Shown piece by piece: positions 1 through 8,160 of a stretch of 64,000 nt of DNA. The notes beneath the pieces are model-generated. The model was not told where the DNA came from. It saw nothing but the letters and a program-made list of their open reading frames with translations, and made no database searches. The position numbers and the translations under genes were made by a program. Each line of letters opens with the position of its first letter. Position 1 is the first letter of the stretch. Source of the stretch: Paenibacillus antarcticus (GTDB lineage: Bacteria > Bacillota > Bacilli > Paenibacillales > Paenibacillaceae); NCBI RefSeq assembly GCF_001637225.1, contig NZ_LVJI01000030.1, positions 1 through 64,000 on the forward strand, given 5' to 3'.

Positions 1-2
1 GA

Positions 3-179
3 AGTATGGATAACGTTGTCATGTAGTGGCAAGTATGGGGCGTCTAGCTTCATATGTTTCATTCTGTAAAGCAGGTCGAACACGCCGTTAAGCAGTACAT
101 CCATTTCTACAACCATGAACGCTTTCAAAAGAAACTAAACAACCTGAGCCCCTACGAATACAGGACTCAGGCTGCTTAA
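3..179 (+). pseudogene. IS3-family transposase C-terminal remnant
   Basis: One frame reads MDNVVM, a stop, seven residues, a second stop, then a clean tail containing YIHFYNHERFQ and LSPYEYRTQAA before the final stop. This is the end of the DDE integrase domain of IS3-family (IS150-like) transposases: the WDNA.ME motif region followed by the YNHERFQ...LSP.EYR ending. In-frame TAG codons at 24-26 and 45-47 and a lost ESF/W segment show it is dead. Only the last part lies in the window; the rest is to the left. An inverted-repeat end follows about 20 bp downstream. Family assignment is confident; the exact IS is unknown. Confidence 0.8.
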
Positions 180-197
180 ATATTGCTTTTTGTTAAT

Positions 198-222
198 TGT
201 CTACTTGACAGGGGTCACTTCA
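198..222 (+). repeat. Right terminal repeat of IS3-type element
   Basis: The sequence TGTCTACTTGACAGGGGTCA lies just after the transposase stop and has the form of IS150-group ends (TGTC...TTGACAGGGGTCA). It marks the likely right boundary of the decayed IS. The matching left end is outside the window. Confidence 0.65.
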
Positions 223-332
223 AAAGACGAATAGTCTACTTATGTAGATGTAATTTGATAGTGGATGATCTTTTATAGTATCCACTATCAGGTACAGTGC
301 AGGTTAAATTGCGTATCGATATTCAAAAAAAA
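223..332. other. Gap with a 10-bp perfect hairpin
   Basis: No gene is seen. Positions 257-266 (GATAGTGGAT) are exactly complementary to 280-289, with a 13-nt loop. It lies just past the stop of the minus-strand reverse transcriptase gene, so it may end that transcript, but no T-run follows on the minus strand. It could instead belong to a structured RNA. Confidence 0.4.
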
Positions 333-2276
333 TTAATTTCCAGAAATACCAATTGAATGATTGTTTGTTTTTAATATTAAGTATTCAATGACATTATCAT
401 CAGTTTGGTCGAGTTTGAAAAATGGCTTATTGAAATCCAACACATAATCTTTAAAAAATATAAATAGAGGACTGTCACTCTTCTTAGACCAAGGCACTTT
501 GGAGATTTTTTTTTTGATTTGATTTATTTTATTTTGTGTCTCCTTCTCCAGGCTACAGTGTCCAGAAAAATCATGTATTGGCAAAAATAAATTACTAAGC
601 ATAAAGTCTTTGACTTTTTGTCGATCTAAAGGTCCATTAAAATATTTATCATTAATTTGTTCAATGATTGTATTCATTATTTCGTTAATTAAAGCCCTTA
701 CTTTTGAATAGCGGTATCTACGCTTCTTAGTATCTAAGTAGAACATAATAGAACCTATTGTAAAGTAACTTTGGTCTGTTTTTAGGTAGTTAATAAGTAA
801 GCTTTCAGGAAGGTCTCGTTGAAATCTGCGCATAAATAGTATTAGATTATTAAGTTCAATATAATGTGTGTTTATGTTGAATTTTAAAGTTTCAAGGCAC
901 TTTTTAAAGATTATATTTAATGATTGATCTAACAAATTTTTTTTGGAATATGAACTGAATTTGGTCATAAACTTAATGAATTTTTTTATATGAGCGGAAG
1001 TTATAGAAAAGATCAAAGAATAGTGTAAAACATCAGTAAGTGACATAAGGTAGTAAGACTTTATTTCTGAGCTTTCATTCTCAATAAATTTAAATATTTC
1101 TTCAAGGTGATTATCGAATGAATTGAATACATAACTTATGATTTTTTCGGACTGTTTAGGGTATTCTGCCATAATCCATCGTAGCTCATCAATTAAGTTG
1201 AAATTTAATCTATCAATTTGTTTTTTTGTGAAACCAACATTTGTGATTGTATGTTTAGTGAAGAACTTCAGAAAATATTTATCAAGAATAGTTTTAAATT
1301 TTGGTACCCACATCCTGTCTTTTAAAAAAGGACGAACTTCGTAGAATACTTTGGATTGGTTTATATCAAGCTTATAATATTTACAAGTCTCATCATATAA
1401 AGAACGTGTTATTTCTAAGATATCTTTATTATTTGAAAATATAAATATATCATCAATAAAGCGAACAATTTCATAGTCTTTTTTATGATATATTTCTTTT
1501 TTCTTTAATGAGTCGTAGACAATTAAGTCAATTCTCGATAGAACTATTTCTGCGACACTTCTTGAAAATTCAGGTCCTACAACTATTCCATTTGTTTCAT
1601 TGTAATTAGCTTTTTGCATTAGCGAATCTAAAATGTAGGAGAATCTATTTTTTTCCCGTAATAAATCTTTAGCTAGTTCTTTTCCACCCAAATATGCCCA
1701 ATCAATACTATGAGTATAAATGTGGTCAAAACAACTTTTAATATCAATTTTCAATAAATATTTGTACTTCATCTCAAGGCTTTTAAACAAATTGTCTTTG
1801 TAAAAATTAGTGATTCGGTTATATTTCCATTTCACGAAGAAACTATCTACGTACTCTTCGGAATCATTATTTTTATACTCTAAATTCTCGTCAAGTAAAA
1901 ATAGCATTTCATTTTGTATTTTATCTTCTGATATTTTCTTTGTAGTATTGATTCCGGATGGGTATCTTACTGAAAAAATAGAATTGTTTTTACAATACTC
2001 AATGAGTTCAAAACCAAATTGTTCAATGAATTTTTGCATCTGAAGCTGGGAGAAAGGATGAACTAAACTTAAAAATCTTTTTGTCGTATCATCTTTCCAT
2101 ATTGAAAACTGAATTGGTATAGAATACTCATTACCATATTCCGCCAAATTAAGATTGATATTAGACCAAACTTGATTATCCTTTATATGTCGATAAAGCT
2201 CAACATTAGAGTAGATAAGGGGGATTTCATAGGGTAAAGTGTCTGTCAGAATAAAAATTTTACTGTCGATTTTCAT
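333..2276 (-). CDS. Reverse transcriptase with long C-terminal domain (Drt3b-like, putative anti-phage)
   Basis: A 647-residue protein. The RT core is visible: motif A YLLKIDIKSCF (Asp178), motif B NGIVVGPEFSRSVAEI (229-244) and motif C VRFIDDIFIF (Asp275-Asp276, FIDD in place of YxDD). About 340 residues follow, predicted helical and without maturase or endonuclease motifs. The GPxxSRxxAEI form of motif B and the long helical tail are typical of the unknown-group/Abi-type defence RTs, not of retrons or group II introns. The size and the adjacent second RT fit Drt3b of DRT3 systems. The start has AAAGGAG about 8 nt upstream. It is divergent from the RT at 2479. RT identity is certain from motifs; DRT3 membership is inferred. 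Confidence 0.8.
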   Translation of the reverse strand: MKIDSKIFILTDTLPYEIPLIYSNVELYRHIKDNQVWSNINLNLAEYGNEYSIPIQFSIWKDDTTKRFLSLVHPFSQLQMQKFIEQFGFELIEYCKNNSIFSVRYPSGINTTKKISEDKIQNEMLFLLDENLEYKNNDSEEYVDSFFVKWKYNRITNFYKDNLFKSLEMKYKYLLKIDIKSCFDHIYTHSIDWAYLGGKELAKDLLREKNRFSYILDSLMQKANYNETNGIVVGPEFSRSVAEIVLSRIDLIVYDSLKKKEIYHKKDYEIVRFIDDIFIFSNNKDILEITRSLYDETCKYYKLDINQSKVFYEVRPFLKDRMWVPKFKTILDKYFLKFFTKHTITNVGFTKKQIDRLNFNLIDELRWIMAEYPKQSEKIISYVFNSFDNHLEEIFKFIENESSEIKSYYLMSLTDVLHYSLIFSITSAHIKKFIKFMTKFSSYSKKNLLDQSLNIIFKKCLETLKFNINTHYIELNNLILFMRRFQRDLPESLLINYLKTDQSYFTIGSIMFYLDTKKRRYRYSKVRALINEIMNTIIEQINDKYFNGPLDRQKVKDFMLSNLFLPIHDFSGHCSLEKETQNKINQIKKKISKVPWSKKSDSPLFIFFKDYVLDFNKPFFKLDQTDDNVIEYLILKTNNHSIGISGN

Positions 2277-2478
2277 CCAATATTCTCCTTTCTTTGGAAG
2301 TATGATATGATTATATTAGAAACGTTGGCTGCGGTACAGTAGTTCCTAGTTTTACTGCCTATTATCTTTATTAATTTGGGATGACTTGGATTTTATCCGG
2401 AATCCTGAAAAAACACAACCACCAGTTTGTACGGGCCAATGTTCTAACTTTACGACTGTAGGAGTAGGTGGGGAATTA
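2277..2478. promoter_or_regulatory. Divergent RT intergenic region, candidate promoters and ncRNA
   Basis: This 202-bp region separates two outward-facing RT genes and must hold both promoters. The frame upstream of the second RT stays open from 2386, but a good Shine-Dalgarno (GGTGGGGA) sits only before ATG 2479. So 2386-2478 is more likely leader or non-coding RNA than protein. It contains a small GGATT/AATCC hairpin (about 2391-2406) and an A/C-rich tract (AAAAAACACAACCACC, about 2408-2424). DRT-type systems commonly carry an ncRNA beside the RT; that this is one is conjecture. Confidence 0.35.
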
Positions 2479-3795
2479 ATGAGTATTATTACAGATGAAA
2501 TGCTGGAAAGTTACTTATTGTTACTTGGATCAAGGCTACGAACAGGGACAGATAAAATAACACCTACAAATTTCTATTTGGAGAAATTAGATAATTATCA
2601 AGTGATTAAAAATAAAGTTCAAGATGGGACTTATAAATTTACTAGATTAAAAAAGATTAAATTAGATAATGGAAGAACAGTATGTATACCTACTATTCGT
2701 GATCGTTTAACCATGGAAATATTAAAGGATAGAATAAAAAAAAAATATAAAGTTAGATATAATCATAGAGATTTTATTATCAAAACTATCATTGGAAAAT
2801 TGAACAGTGGTACTCCGTTTCATGTAATTAGATTAGATATTAAAAGTTTCTTTCCAAGCATATCACATAGTAAATTATTGCAAAAACTTAGGAATGCCTC
2901 TTTATTGAGTTACAGTGAATATGAATTAATAAAACGATTATTAAGATTATCTGAAGGTAACATAGGAGTACCACAAGGGTTATCGGTTAGTAGTATTTTG
3001 TCTGAAATATTTTTGGAGAGTTTTGATGGTGATTTAAGAAGATTACATCCAAGGATTAATTACTATTGCAGGTATGTTGATGATATTATTATTTTTATTA
3101 ATGGTCACCTGTCAAAAACAGAGGAAATTGAAGTGAGAAGACGCCTTGAAGAAATCTTTGAACATCACAATTTAAAGTCAAATATCGAAAAAGAGCAGAT
3201 AATTAAATTGTCAAAAAAAGTTAAGGATGATTTTGACTATTTAGGTTATAACTTCAGCTATGACAATGTTAAATTAAAAATAACAATATCAGAGAATAAA
3301 GTTAATAAGATAAAGGGAGTTATAGATACTTACTTCGATAACTTTCAGCAAACTCATAAAAATGTTCATTTATTGTTAGAGCAGATGAAATATATTACCA
3401 GTAAAAAAAGTCTTTATAAGAACGGAAGATTTTTAGACAAAAGAGGTGATTTAACCTACTATAATCGAAAGATTTACTATGGAATAATTGAAAGTTATAA
3501 AGAAATAGGTGGCGAAAGTGAATTATGGAATTATTTTGATAGATACATAAAGGGCAAGCTATTAAGTTGTAGAAAGAAAAATTTAATAACTGGTGGGGAA
3601 ACTCTACGAGAATTGCACAGCTATTCGTTTAAAAGAAATTTCATTCAAAACAATATTTATAAACTAAATAAGCTTAGGAAGTATGAACTTATTTCGTTAC
3701 TGATGGAGTTAGATAAGTCACTGGTGTTAAGAACTCTTTCCAGAGAAAATAGGATTCAACTCCTCGAAAGATACTTTAAACTAGTAGACCTTTGA
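2479..3795 (+). CDS. Reverse transcriptase (Drt3a-like, putative anti-phage)
   Basis: A 438-residue RT from ATG 2479, chosen over an in-frame ATG at 2386 because GGTGGGGA lies 5 nt upstream and family-like sequence begins there. Motif A is FHVIRLDIKSFFPSI (Asp120), motif B is GVPQGLSVSSILSEI (163-177) and motif C is CRYVDDIIIFI (YVDD 199-202). A thumb-like segment includes DYLGYNF. No X/HNH domain or group II intron structure is seen. It lies head-to-head with the FIDD-type RT at 333-2276. DRT3 systems combine a shorter and a longer RT (UG3 and UG8 types), which matches these sizes, but the divergent orientation is unusual as far as I know. Other unknown-group RTs remain possible. Confidence 0.8.
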   Translation: MSIITDEMLESYLLLLGSRLRTGTDKITPTNFYLEKLDNYQVIKNKVQDGTYKFTRLKKIKLDNGRTVCIPTIRDRLTMEILKDRIKKKYKVRYNHRDFIIKTIIGKLNSGTPFHVIRLDIKSFFPSISHSKLLQKLRNASLLSYSEYELIKRLLRLSEGNIGVPQGLSVSSILSEIFLESFDGDLRRLHPRINYYCRYVDDIIIFINGHLSKTEEIEVRRRLEEIFEHHNLKSNIEKEQIIKLSKKVKDDFDYLGYNFSYDNVKLKITISENKVNKIKGVIDTYFDNFQQTHKNVHLLLEQMKYITSKKSLYKNGRFLDKRGDLTYYNRKIYYGIIESYKEIGGESELWNYFDRYIKGKLLSCRKKNLITGGETLRELHSYSFKRNFIQNNIYKLNKLRKYELISLLMELDKSLVLRTLSRENRIQLLERYFKLVDL

Positions 3796-3831
3796 ACTAT
3801 GTTGGTAATCCTTATAGGGAAGAAAATATTG

Positions 3832-3871
3832 AAGAAAGACACTTGCAATTACTATTGCAAGTGTCTTTCTT
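3832..3871 (+). terminator. 18-bp perfect hairpin after the RT gene
   Basis: AAGAAAGACACTTGCAAT is followed by the 4-nt loop TACT and its exact complement, ending CTTTCTTATCTGTT. The A-rich left flank and T-rich right flank fit a bidirectional intrinsic terminator for the 2479-3795 RT. A perfect 18-bp stem is long for that role. Confidence 0.6.
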
Positions 3872-4259
3872 ATCTGTTAATTGATTTTAATAATATTATC
3901 ATATTGGAAATATTTGTATCGGGTGTGAGTGTGAAACTTCTTGATGCTATCGGTTGAATACTTCAACAGTAAGTTACATTTATTTTCTCATAGACTCAGG
4001 ACCTTCTATTTCTACAACATGTGTAGTGTTTTGTTCATTAACACTCGAAAAAATGAAAAAAATCGTAAGTGACGGGGTAAGAAGGGAATGAATTTTCAAA
4101 TACTAATGCAATAATAGAAATATTTTAAATTGGAAAACTCAAATAGCTATATATTTGCCTCAGGTTCATATTAAATAATTGGAAGGATTATAAGAGAACA
4201 GGTCGAATTTAATATATACAGGGATTATAATGGAGAATTTACAAATTAGGAGAACAAGC
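3872..4259. other. Gene-free AT-rich gap
   Basis: No ORF with a plausible ribosome site is seen on either strand. It presumably carries the promoter of the membrane protein/large protein pair that follows. An in-frame ATG at 4230 has a poorer Shine-Dalgarno than the one at 4260. Confidence 0.4.
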
Positions 4260-4775
4260 ATGAAACGAATATATTCGATACCTAAGTTGTTTTGTACATT
4301 AGTGATTATGGTGATATTGGGAATGGTTTTCACAAAAATATTTAACAACAACAAATGGCTAACCATTACACAACAAGACGTTGATTCATTATTAAATACT
4401 GTTTGGCAGGTTCATGCAGGAATTACAACTTTGAGCATAGCTATATTGGCATTATTAATTGGATTTAGTCAACAAAAAAAATATGGTATGAAGGTGTTAG
4501 ATTTCTTATTAAAGGAAAATAGAAGGTTTGTAAAGTTCCAAGATGAAGTGATTTTAGGTTTGGTACTAATCCTTGTCCAATACTTCTTTGTAGCTTATTC
4601 AGCATTAGCGGGTGCAATCTTCATTTTTACTATTAGTATATTATTGACTATTCATATGCTTCACTCTAGCATTAAGTTAATACTTTTCGAAGAAGTAGTC
4701 AAAAATGAAATGAAAGCCTACATATTAAAACAGTGTAAAGATGCTATAGAAAAAGAAAATCTTATGGTTGAATGA
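4260..4775 (+). CDS. Small multi-pass membrane protein of unknown function
   Basis: 171 residues from ATG 4260, which has AGGAGAA 5 nt upstream; an in-frame ATG at 4230 would add ten residues. There are hydrophobic spans near residues 8-24 (FCTLVIMVILGMVF), about 55-72 (HAGITTLSIAILALLIGF) and a long span about 97-140 that probably makes two helices. The tail is charged and cytoplasmic-looking. The gene ends 9 bp before the large downstream gene, whose Shine-Dalgarno overlaps this stop, so the two are almost certainly co-transcribed and translationally linked. I recognise no family. Next to defence-type RTs, a membrane effector of a two-gene system is a reasonable guess only. Confidence 0.7.
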   Translation: MKRIYSIPKLFCTLVIMVILGMVFTKIFNNNKWLTITQQDVDSLLNTVWQVHAGITTLSIAILALLIGFSQQKKYGMKVLDFLLKENRRFVKFQDEVILGLVLILVQYFFVAYSALAGAIFIFTISILLTIHMLHSSIKLILFEEVVKNEMKAYILKQCKDAIEKENLMVE

Positions 4776-4784
4776 GGCAGAGAT

Positions 4785-6764
4785 ATGAAATATTCTTTAA
4801 ATCGTTTGTATTTGCATACAATAGATCTCATAAACAAAAAAGAGATTGATGAAATCAACCAAAACATAGACTTGTTTGGTGATATCCTAAGAACAATTGT
4901 ACAAGAGAGCAAAAATCCAACTAAATCACAGTTTATGAAAGTATGGTTACAATATGTTGATCAAATCGGTGAGAAATTAATTGAGAATGGTTTGGCAAAG
5001 TTGGCGGTTGGTATGTCGAGATCGTTGTATGCAGTTATAGAAAGAGAGCATCGTGTTCCATTAGTTTTTGGTAACATGATAAAAAATTTATTGAAGCAAA
5101 TCCCTGAACAGAAAAGCAGTGAATCGGTAAAAGAGTTGAACCTATTGTTTTTGCTTGACGATATGTTTAATAATACTGGTATATATGATGGTCAGTATTA
5201 TAACCATGATGTTGTGATTGAGTTCAGTAGATATTACTATTTCATATCAAAAAATAAATTTCTAAATGATTTAGAAAAATCATCCCTAATATCAGAGTTA
5301 TTTCAGCACTGTATGTATCTAATGTATTACAAGAGGACAGAAGAAGATTTGGAAAAGATACAAATCGTATCTAATATAATCTTATACTTGCTGAAAACAA
5401 TGATAGATGAAAAAGACGTTGCTAACTTTAATCAGAGTATAGACATCCTAAAAGAATCGGATTTTTTAATTCGTGATAGTATTAATCTTGTATCAATGCA
5501 TTTAAAGATTGCCGTGTACCTTTATTATCTTGGTATTAAAGAACCGCTAACTTCTGAGGGTAGACATCAATATAAAAGAATGATGCTTTCGGGAAGCGAT
5601 TACTGGCGTGATCTATTATTTGGTACCAGTCTTTGGGGTAATTATAGCGAAGTCCAAAATGCATTGTCTAGTTGGGAACGTTTAGAAGGAAGTAATGCAA
5701 AATGGTTGATGATGAAGAGTGTTGTTAGAGAATTTTTTCTTTTTTATGATTTGGTCTCTGGAAATTTAAACATCGATCGCATCCCAGAAGATATATTGAA
5801 CGAATCAGAAGTATTCTCGTTCATTAGTAGTCACTTCAATGGTTCGAAAATCAATGTAGAGACAATTCAAGAATATCATCAATTCAAGAAAATGATTGGA
5901 CTTGATGGAGATGAAGAAAGTGCCCGGATTGAAATCATGTTATTAAGTGAGCAAATATTGATGCGATATAAAGAGATAAAGTTCAAAGAAGTAAAGATTG
6001 CCTCTAAAGCAGTGGATGTTATAAATCATAACATAAAAATTATTGAGGAAGAGAGTAAAACAATTACTTACAATAATCCTTACTTTATTTCAGCGGGCAA
6101 TGGATTTGACGTTGCCGAAGAGTTAGAAACATATATGTTTAACTATAATTTTAGTACTCATATTCAGTTTATCGCTACTAAAAAAGAAGCGAAAATAGAA
6201 TTTTATCTTAGAACATATAAAAGAAAATTAGAAGATTTCATTTTGGATGTCTTTGAACAGAAAGGATTTATCAAAGAATCCTTGACTTATGAAGAAAGAC
6301 ATAAGATTAGTAAATTGTTTAGGTTAGTAGATTCAATTACTAATGACGAATCTGTAAATATCAATAGTTTTATATATGGTATTTCATCAAACACGAGTAT
6401 TTTATATCGAGAAGATGAAAGTGAAAAGATTCGGTTACAAAAATTTATAGAGGGTATGAATGCCTTTGAAACGGATTATTTTGTATGGGTAGGTTTTGAT
6501 AGTAAACTAACACGACTCTTGGTAAGAGATATTGAAGTTAAAATTAATGATTTATCCGATATTGAGATCAAAAAGGAAATGGAAAAGAACAAGTTGAGTG
6601 ATGGACAGTTCAATCTCAATATCGTCAACGATGTTTCTGTCTTATTTAACGAAGATGAGGCTACCGAATACTTAAAGTTAAGTAGGAAAATAGTATCTAT
6701 ATCGTTGAGATTTGATGCAAAAATAATAGATATACCGGGATTTATTATAAAAGTAACCAAATGA
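4785..6764 (+). CDS. Large soluble protein of unknown function, paired with membrane protein
   Basis: 659 residues with a GAGG ribosome site overlapping the stop of the upstream gene. The first ~450 residues look strongly helical (repeated L/I/Y-rich amphipathic stretches, for example LLFLLDDMF and SSLISELFQHCMYLMYY), suggesting an alpha-solenoid. The last ~200 mix strands and helices and end with VSISLRFDAKIIDIPGFIIKV. There are no Walker motifs, no nuclease HxH/PD-ExK or zinc motif, no membrane span and no signal peptide that I can see. Base use is AT-rich like the neighbouring RT genes. Function is unknown; with its 171-residue membrane partner it could form an uncharacterised sensor/effector pair. 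Confidence 0.75.
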   Translation: MKYSLNRLYLHTIDLINKKEIDEINQNIDLFGDILRTIVQESKNPTKSQFMKVWLQYVDQIGEKLIENGLAKLAVGMSRSLYAVIEREHRVPLVFGNMIKNLLKQIPEQKSSESVKELNLLFLLDDMFNNTGIYDGQYYNHDVVIEFSRYYYFISKNKFLNDLEKSSLISELFQHCMYLMYYKRTEEDLEKIQIVSNIILYLLKTMIDEKDVANFNQSIDILKESDFLIRDSINLVSMHLKIAVYLYYLGIKEPLTSEGRHQYKRMMLSGSDYWRDLLFGTSLWGNYSEVQNALSSWERLEGSNAKWLMMKSVVREFFLFYDLVSGNLNIDRIPEDILNESEVFSFISSHFNGSKINVETIQEYHQFKKMIGLDGDEESARIEIMLLSEQILMRYKEIKFKEVKIASKAVDVINHNIKIIEEESKTITYNNPYFISAGNGFDVAEELETYMFNYNFSTHIQFIATKKEAKIEFYLRTYKRKLEDFILDVFEQKGFIKESLTYEERHKISKLFRLVDSITNDESVNINSFIYGISSNTSILYREDESEKIRLQKFIEGMNAFETDYFVWVGFDSKLTRLLVRDIEVKINDLSDIEIKKEMEKNKLSDGQFNLNIVNDVSVLFNEDEATEYLKLSRKIVSISLRFDAKIIDIPGFIIKVTK

Positions 6765-7062
6765 TCAATACTAGACGAAATTATTTGTTCTGTTCCTTTC
6801 CACAAACGAATTAACAAGTGTTTCTTTATTTGGAAACAGCTATTACCTGAAAGGGGGAATCGAGTAGAGTTTGAATCTGATGAATAAAGAATTTTGTATA
6901 TTTTTCAGCGGATAACAGACTGAAATCGCTTGAGTGAAGCCTGTTAAGTTATAAGTGTAGCTCTCAAAATCACAAACAAGGTTATGGCGGGATAGTAATG
7001 GATCTAATAGATAGAAGTCTAAGTAAGGCGTTCGTATCACTCGTAACTCTTAAAATTAGTAA
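6765..7062. other. Gap without a supported gene
   Basis: Nothing convincing is seen. A 30-codon ORF beginning ATG GAT CTA ATA near 6998 has only a weak GGCGGGA upstream and no recognisable product. Confidence 0.35.
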
Positions 7063-7290
7063 CTCCAGAACTTTCCGAATTGGTCAATAGATAACTACTC
7101 ACGGAGAACGTTAGAGATTTTTTCTGCTGCTATAGCTGACGCAAAGGCTGCGATGCAATTACCAGATAAATTAGTCAAAGATCTGCTGGAAGACCCTACG
7201 AATAGAGAAGAGATTTTTCGCTGGATTCTTGAAGGCATAGAACCTGGTCAAATGACGAATGAACAATGCCCATTCATTAATTTTTCGTAA
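7063..7290 (+). pseudogene. Unidentified coding remnant
   Basis: A frame stays open for 75 codons and reads like real protein in its middle (DKLVKDLLEDPTNREEIFRW, then ILEGIEPGQ), with helical, charged composition. The only in-frame ATG is internal (7153) and lacks a good ribosome site. The 3' end overlaps the last codons of the minus-strand recombinase. I do not recognise the family. It may be the 3' relic of a gene cut when the island assembled, or chance. Confidence 0.25.
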
Positions 7291-8024
7291 GGGAATGGAT
7301 ATTTTTTAGTAACTTCATTCTTCAAATCAATAGGCAGCATGTGAACATAGATCCTTGTGGTTTCAATGGATTTATGTCCAAGAACCTGCTGCAAAATTTC
7401 AATGGGCATTCCTTCTTTTATACAGTTCACAGCAAAGGTGTGTCTCATACTATGGACAGTGTAATCCCCCTTCATTCCAATCGTTGTGTATATCTTGTCC
7501 ATCCAATATTGAACATTTCTTATACTAATAGGCTGCCTCGTATCATAGCACCTCTTCGTGAAAAATGGATCTTGGTTTCTCACATCCCATTCATAAATTC
7601 CCGTTCGTGCAAGAAAATCTAGTATAGCAATCTTTACCTCAGGGTACATAGGTACATACCTCTTGGTGTTATTTTTGCTTTTTCTAATAAATATAATATT
7701 TTCAGTGATATTAAAATCACAAATCCGGAGGCGGACTGTTTCGGATATTCTGCAACCAGTAGTTAATATGAAATATATGATCGACCAATTTAGAAATGGC
7801 CAAGAACCGATTTTAGCGGTATTCAGTAATGGTTCTATATATTCGTCTGGTAAATAACGGGGGTTGAGATCATCAGCCCAATTCTCAAAACGATGGCGTA
7901 GATCTTCACTAATATACTTCCTCGTGTACGCAAATTCGAATAGATTTTTTATTATTGCTTGTTGATACGTATTTTTTGTTTTAGGGGTGAGATCTACCCC
8001 TTTTTTAGGGCGACATGTTCTCAA
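7248..8024 (-). CDS. Tyrosine recombinase/integrase, N-terminally truncated
   Basis: 258 residues of a phage-integrase-type catalytic domain with all active-site residues visible: Arg92 (TTGCRISE), Lys about 115 (FIRKSKNN), His191 and Arg194 (HSMRH), His217 (VLGHKS) and nucleophile Tyr226 (RIYVHM). Only ~45 residues of core-binding domain precede it; full integrases run about 300-400. The frame stays open upstream to a TAG near 8085 (DLNDDLLYEFLRTC still looks coding) but has no ATG, and the best start is a TTG at 8024. So it is probably a 5'-deleted relic. Its 5' end points at the duplicated sigK promoter about 140 bp away, suggesting involvement in that rearrangement. Activity is doubtful. 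Confidence 0.7.
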   Translation of the reverse strand: MRTCRPKKGVDLTPKTKNTYQQAIIKNLFEFAYTRKYISEDLRHRFENWADDLNPRYLPDEYIEPLLNTAKIGSWPFLNWSIIYFILTTGCRISETVRLRICDFNITENIIFIRKSKNNTKRYVPMYPEVKIAILDFLARTGIYEWDVRNQDPFFTKRCYDTRQPISIRNVQYWMDKIYTTIGMKGDYTVHSMRHTFAVNCIKEGMPIEILQQVLGHKSIETTRIYVHMLPIDLKNEVTKKYPFPYEKLMNGHCSFVI

Positions 8025-8160
8025 AAATTCATATAGTAAATCATCATTTAGATCAATAAGTTGAATAAAACTCTTTGTTGTCGACTAATTTAAGTTAAGA
8101 AATACGTTTACGAAATGTTACGGTCAGTGTGCAGAAAAAACTGACCCTCTTTGTTTTCCA

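Noticed and set aside
333..3795. Group II intron or retron reading of the RT genes
   Set aside because: No maturase X domain with HNH, no domain V-like RNA and no msr/msd-like inverted repeats were found, and motif B forms differ from both groups.
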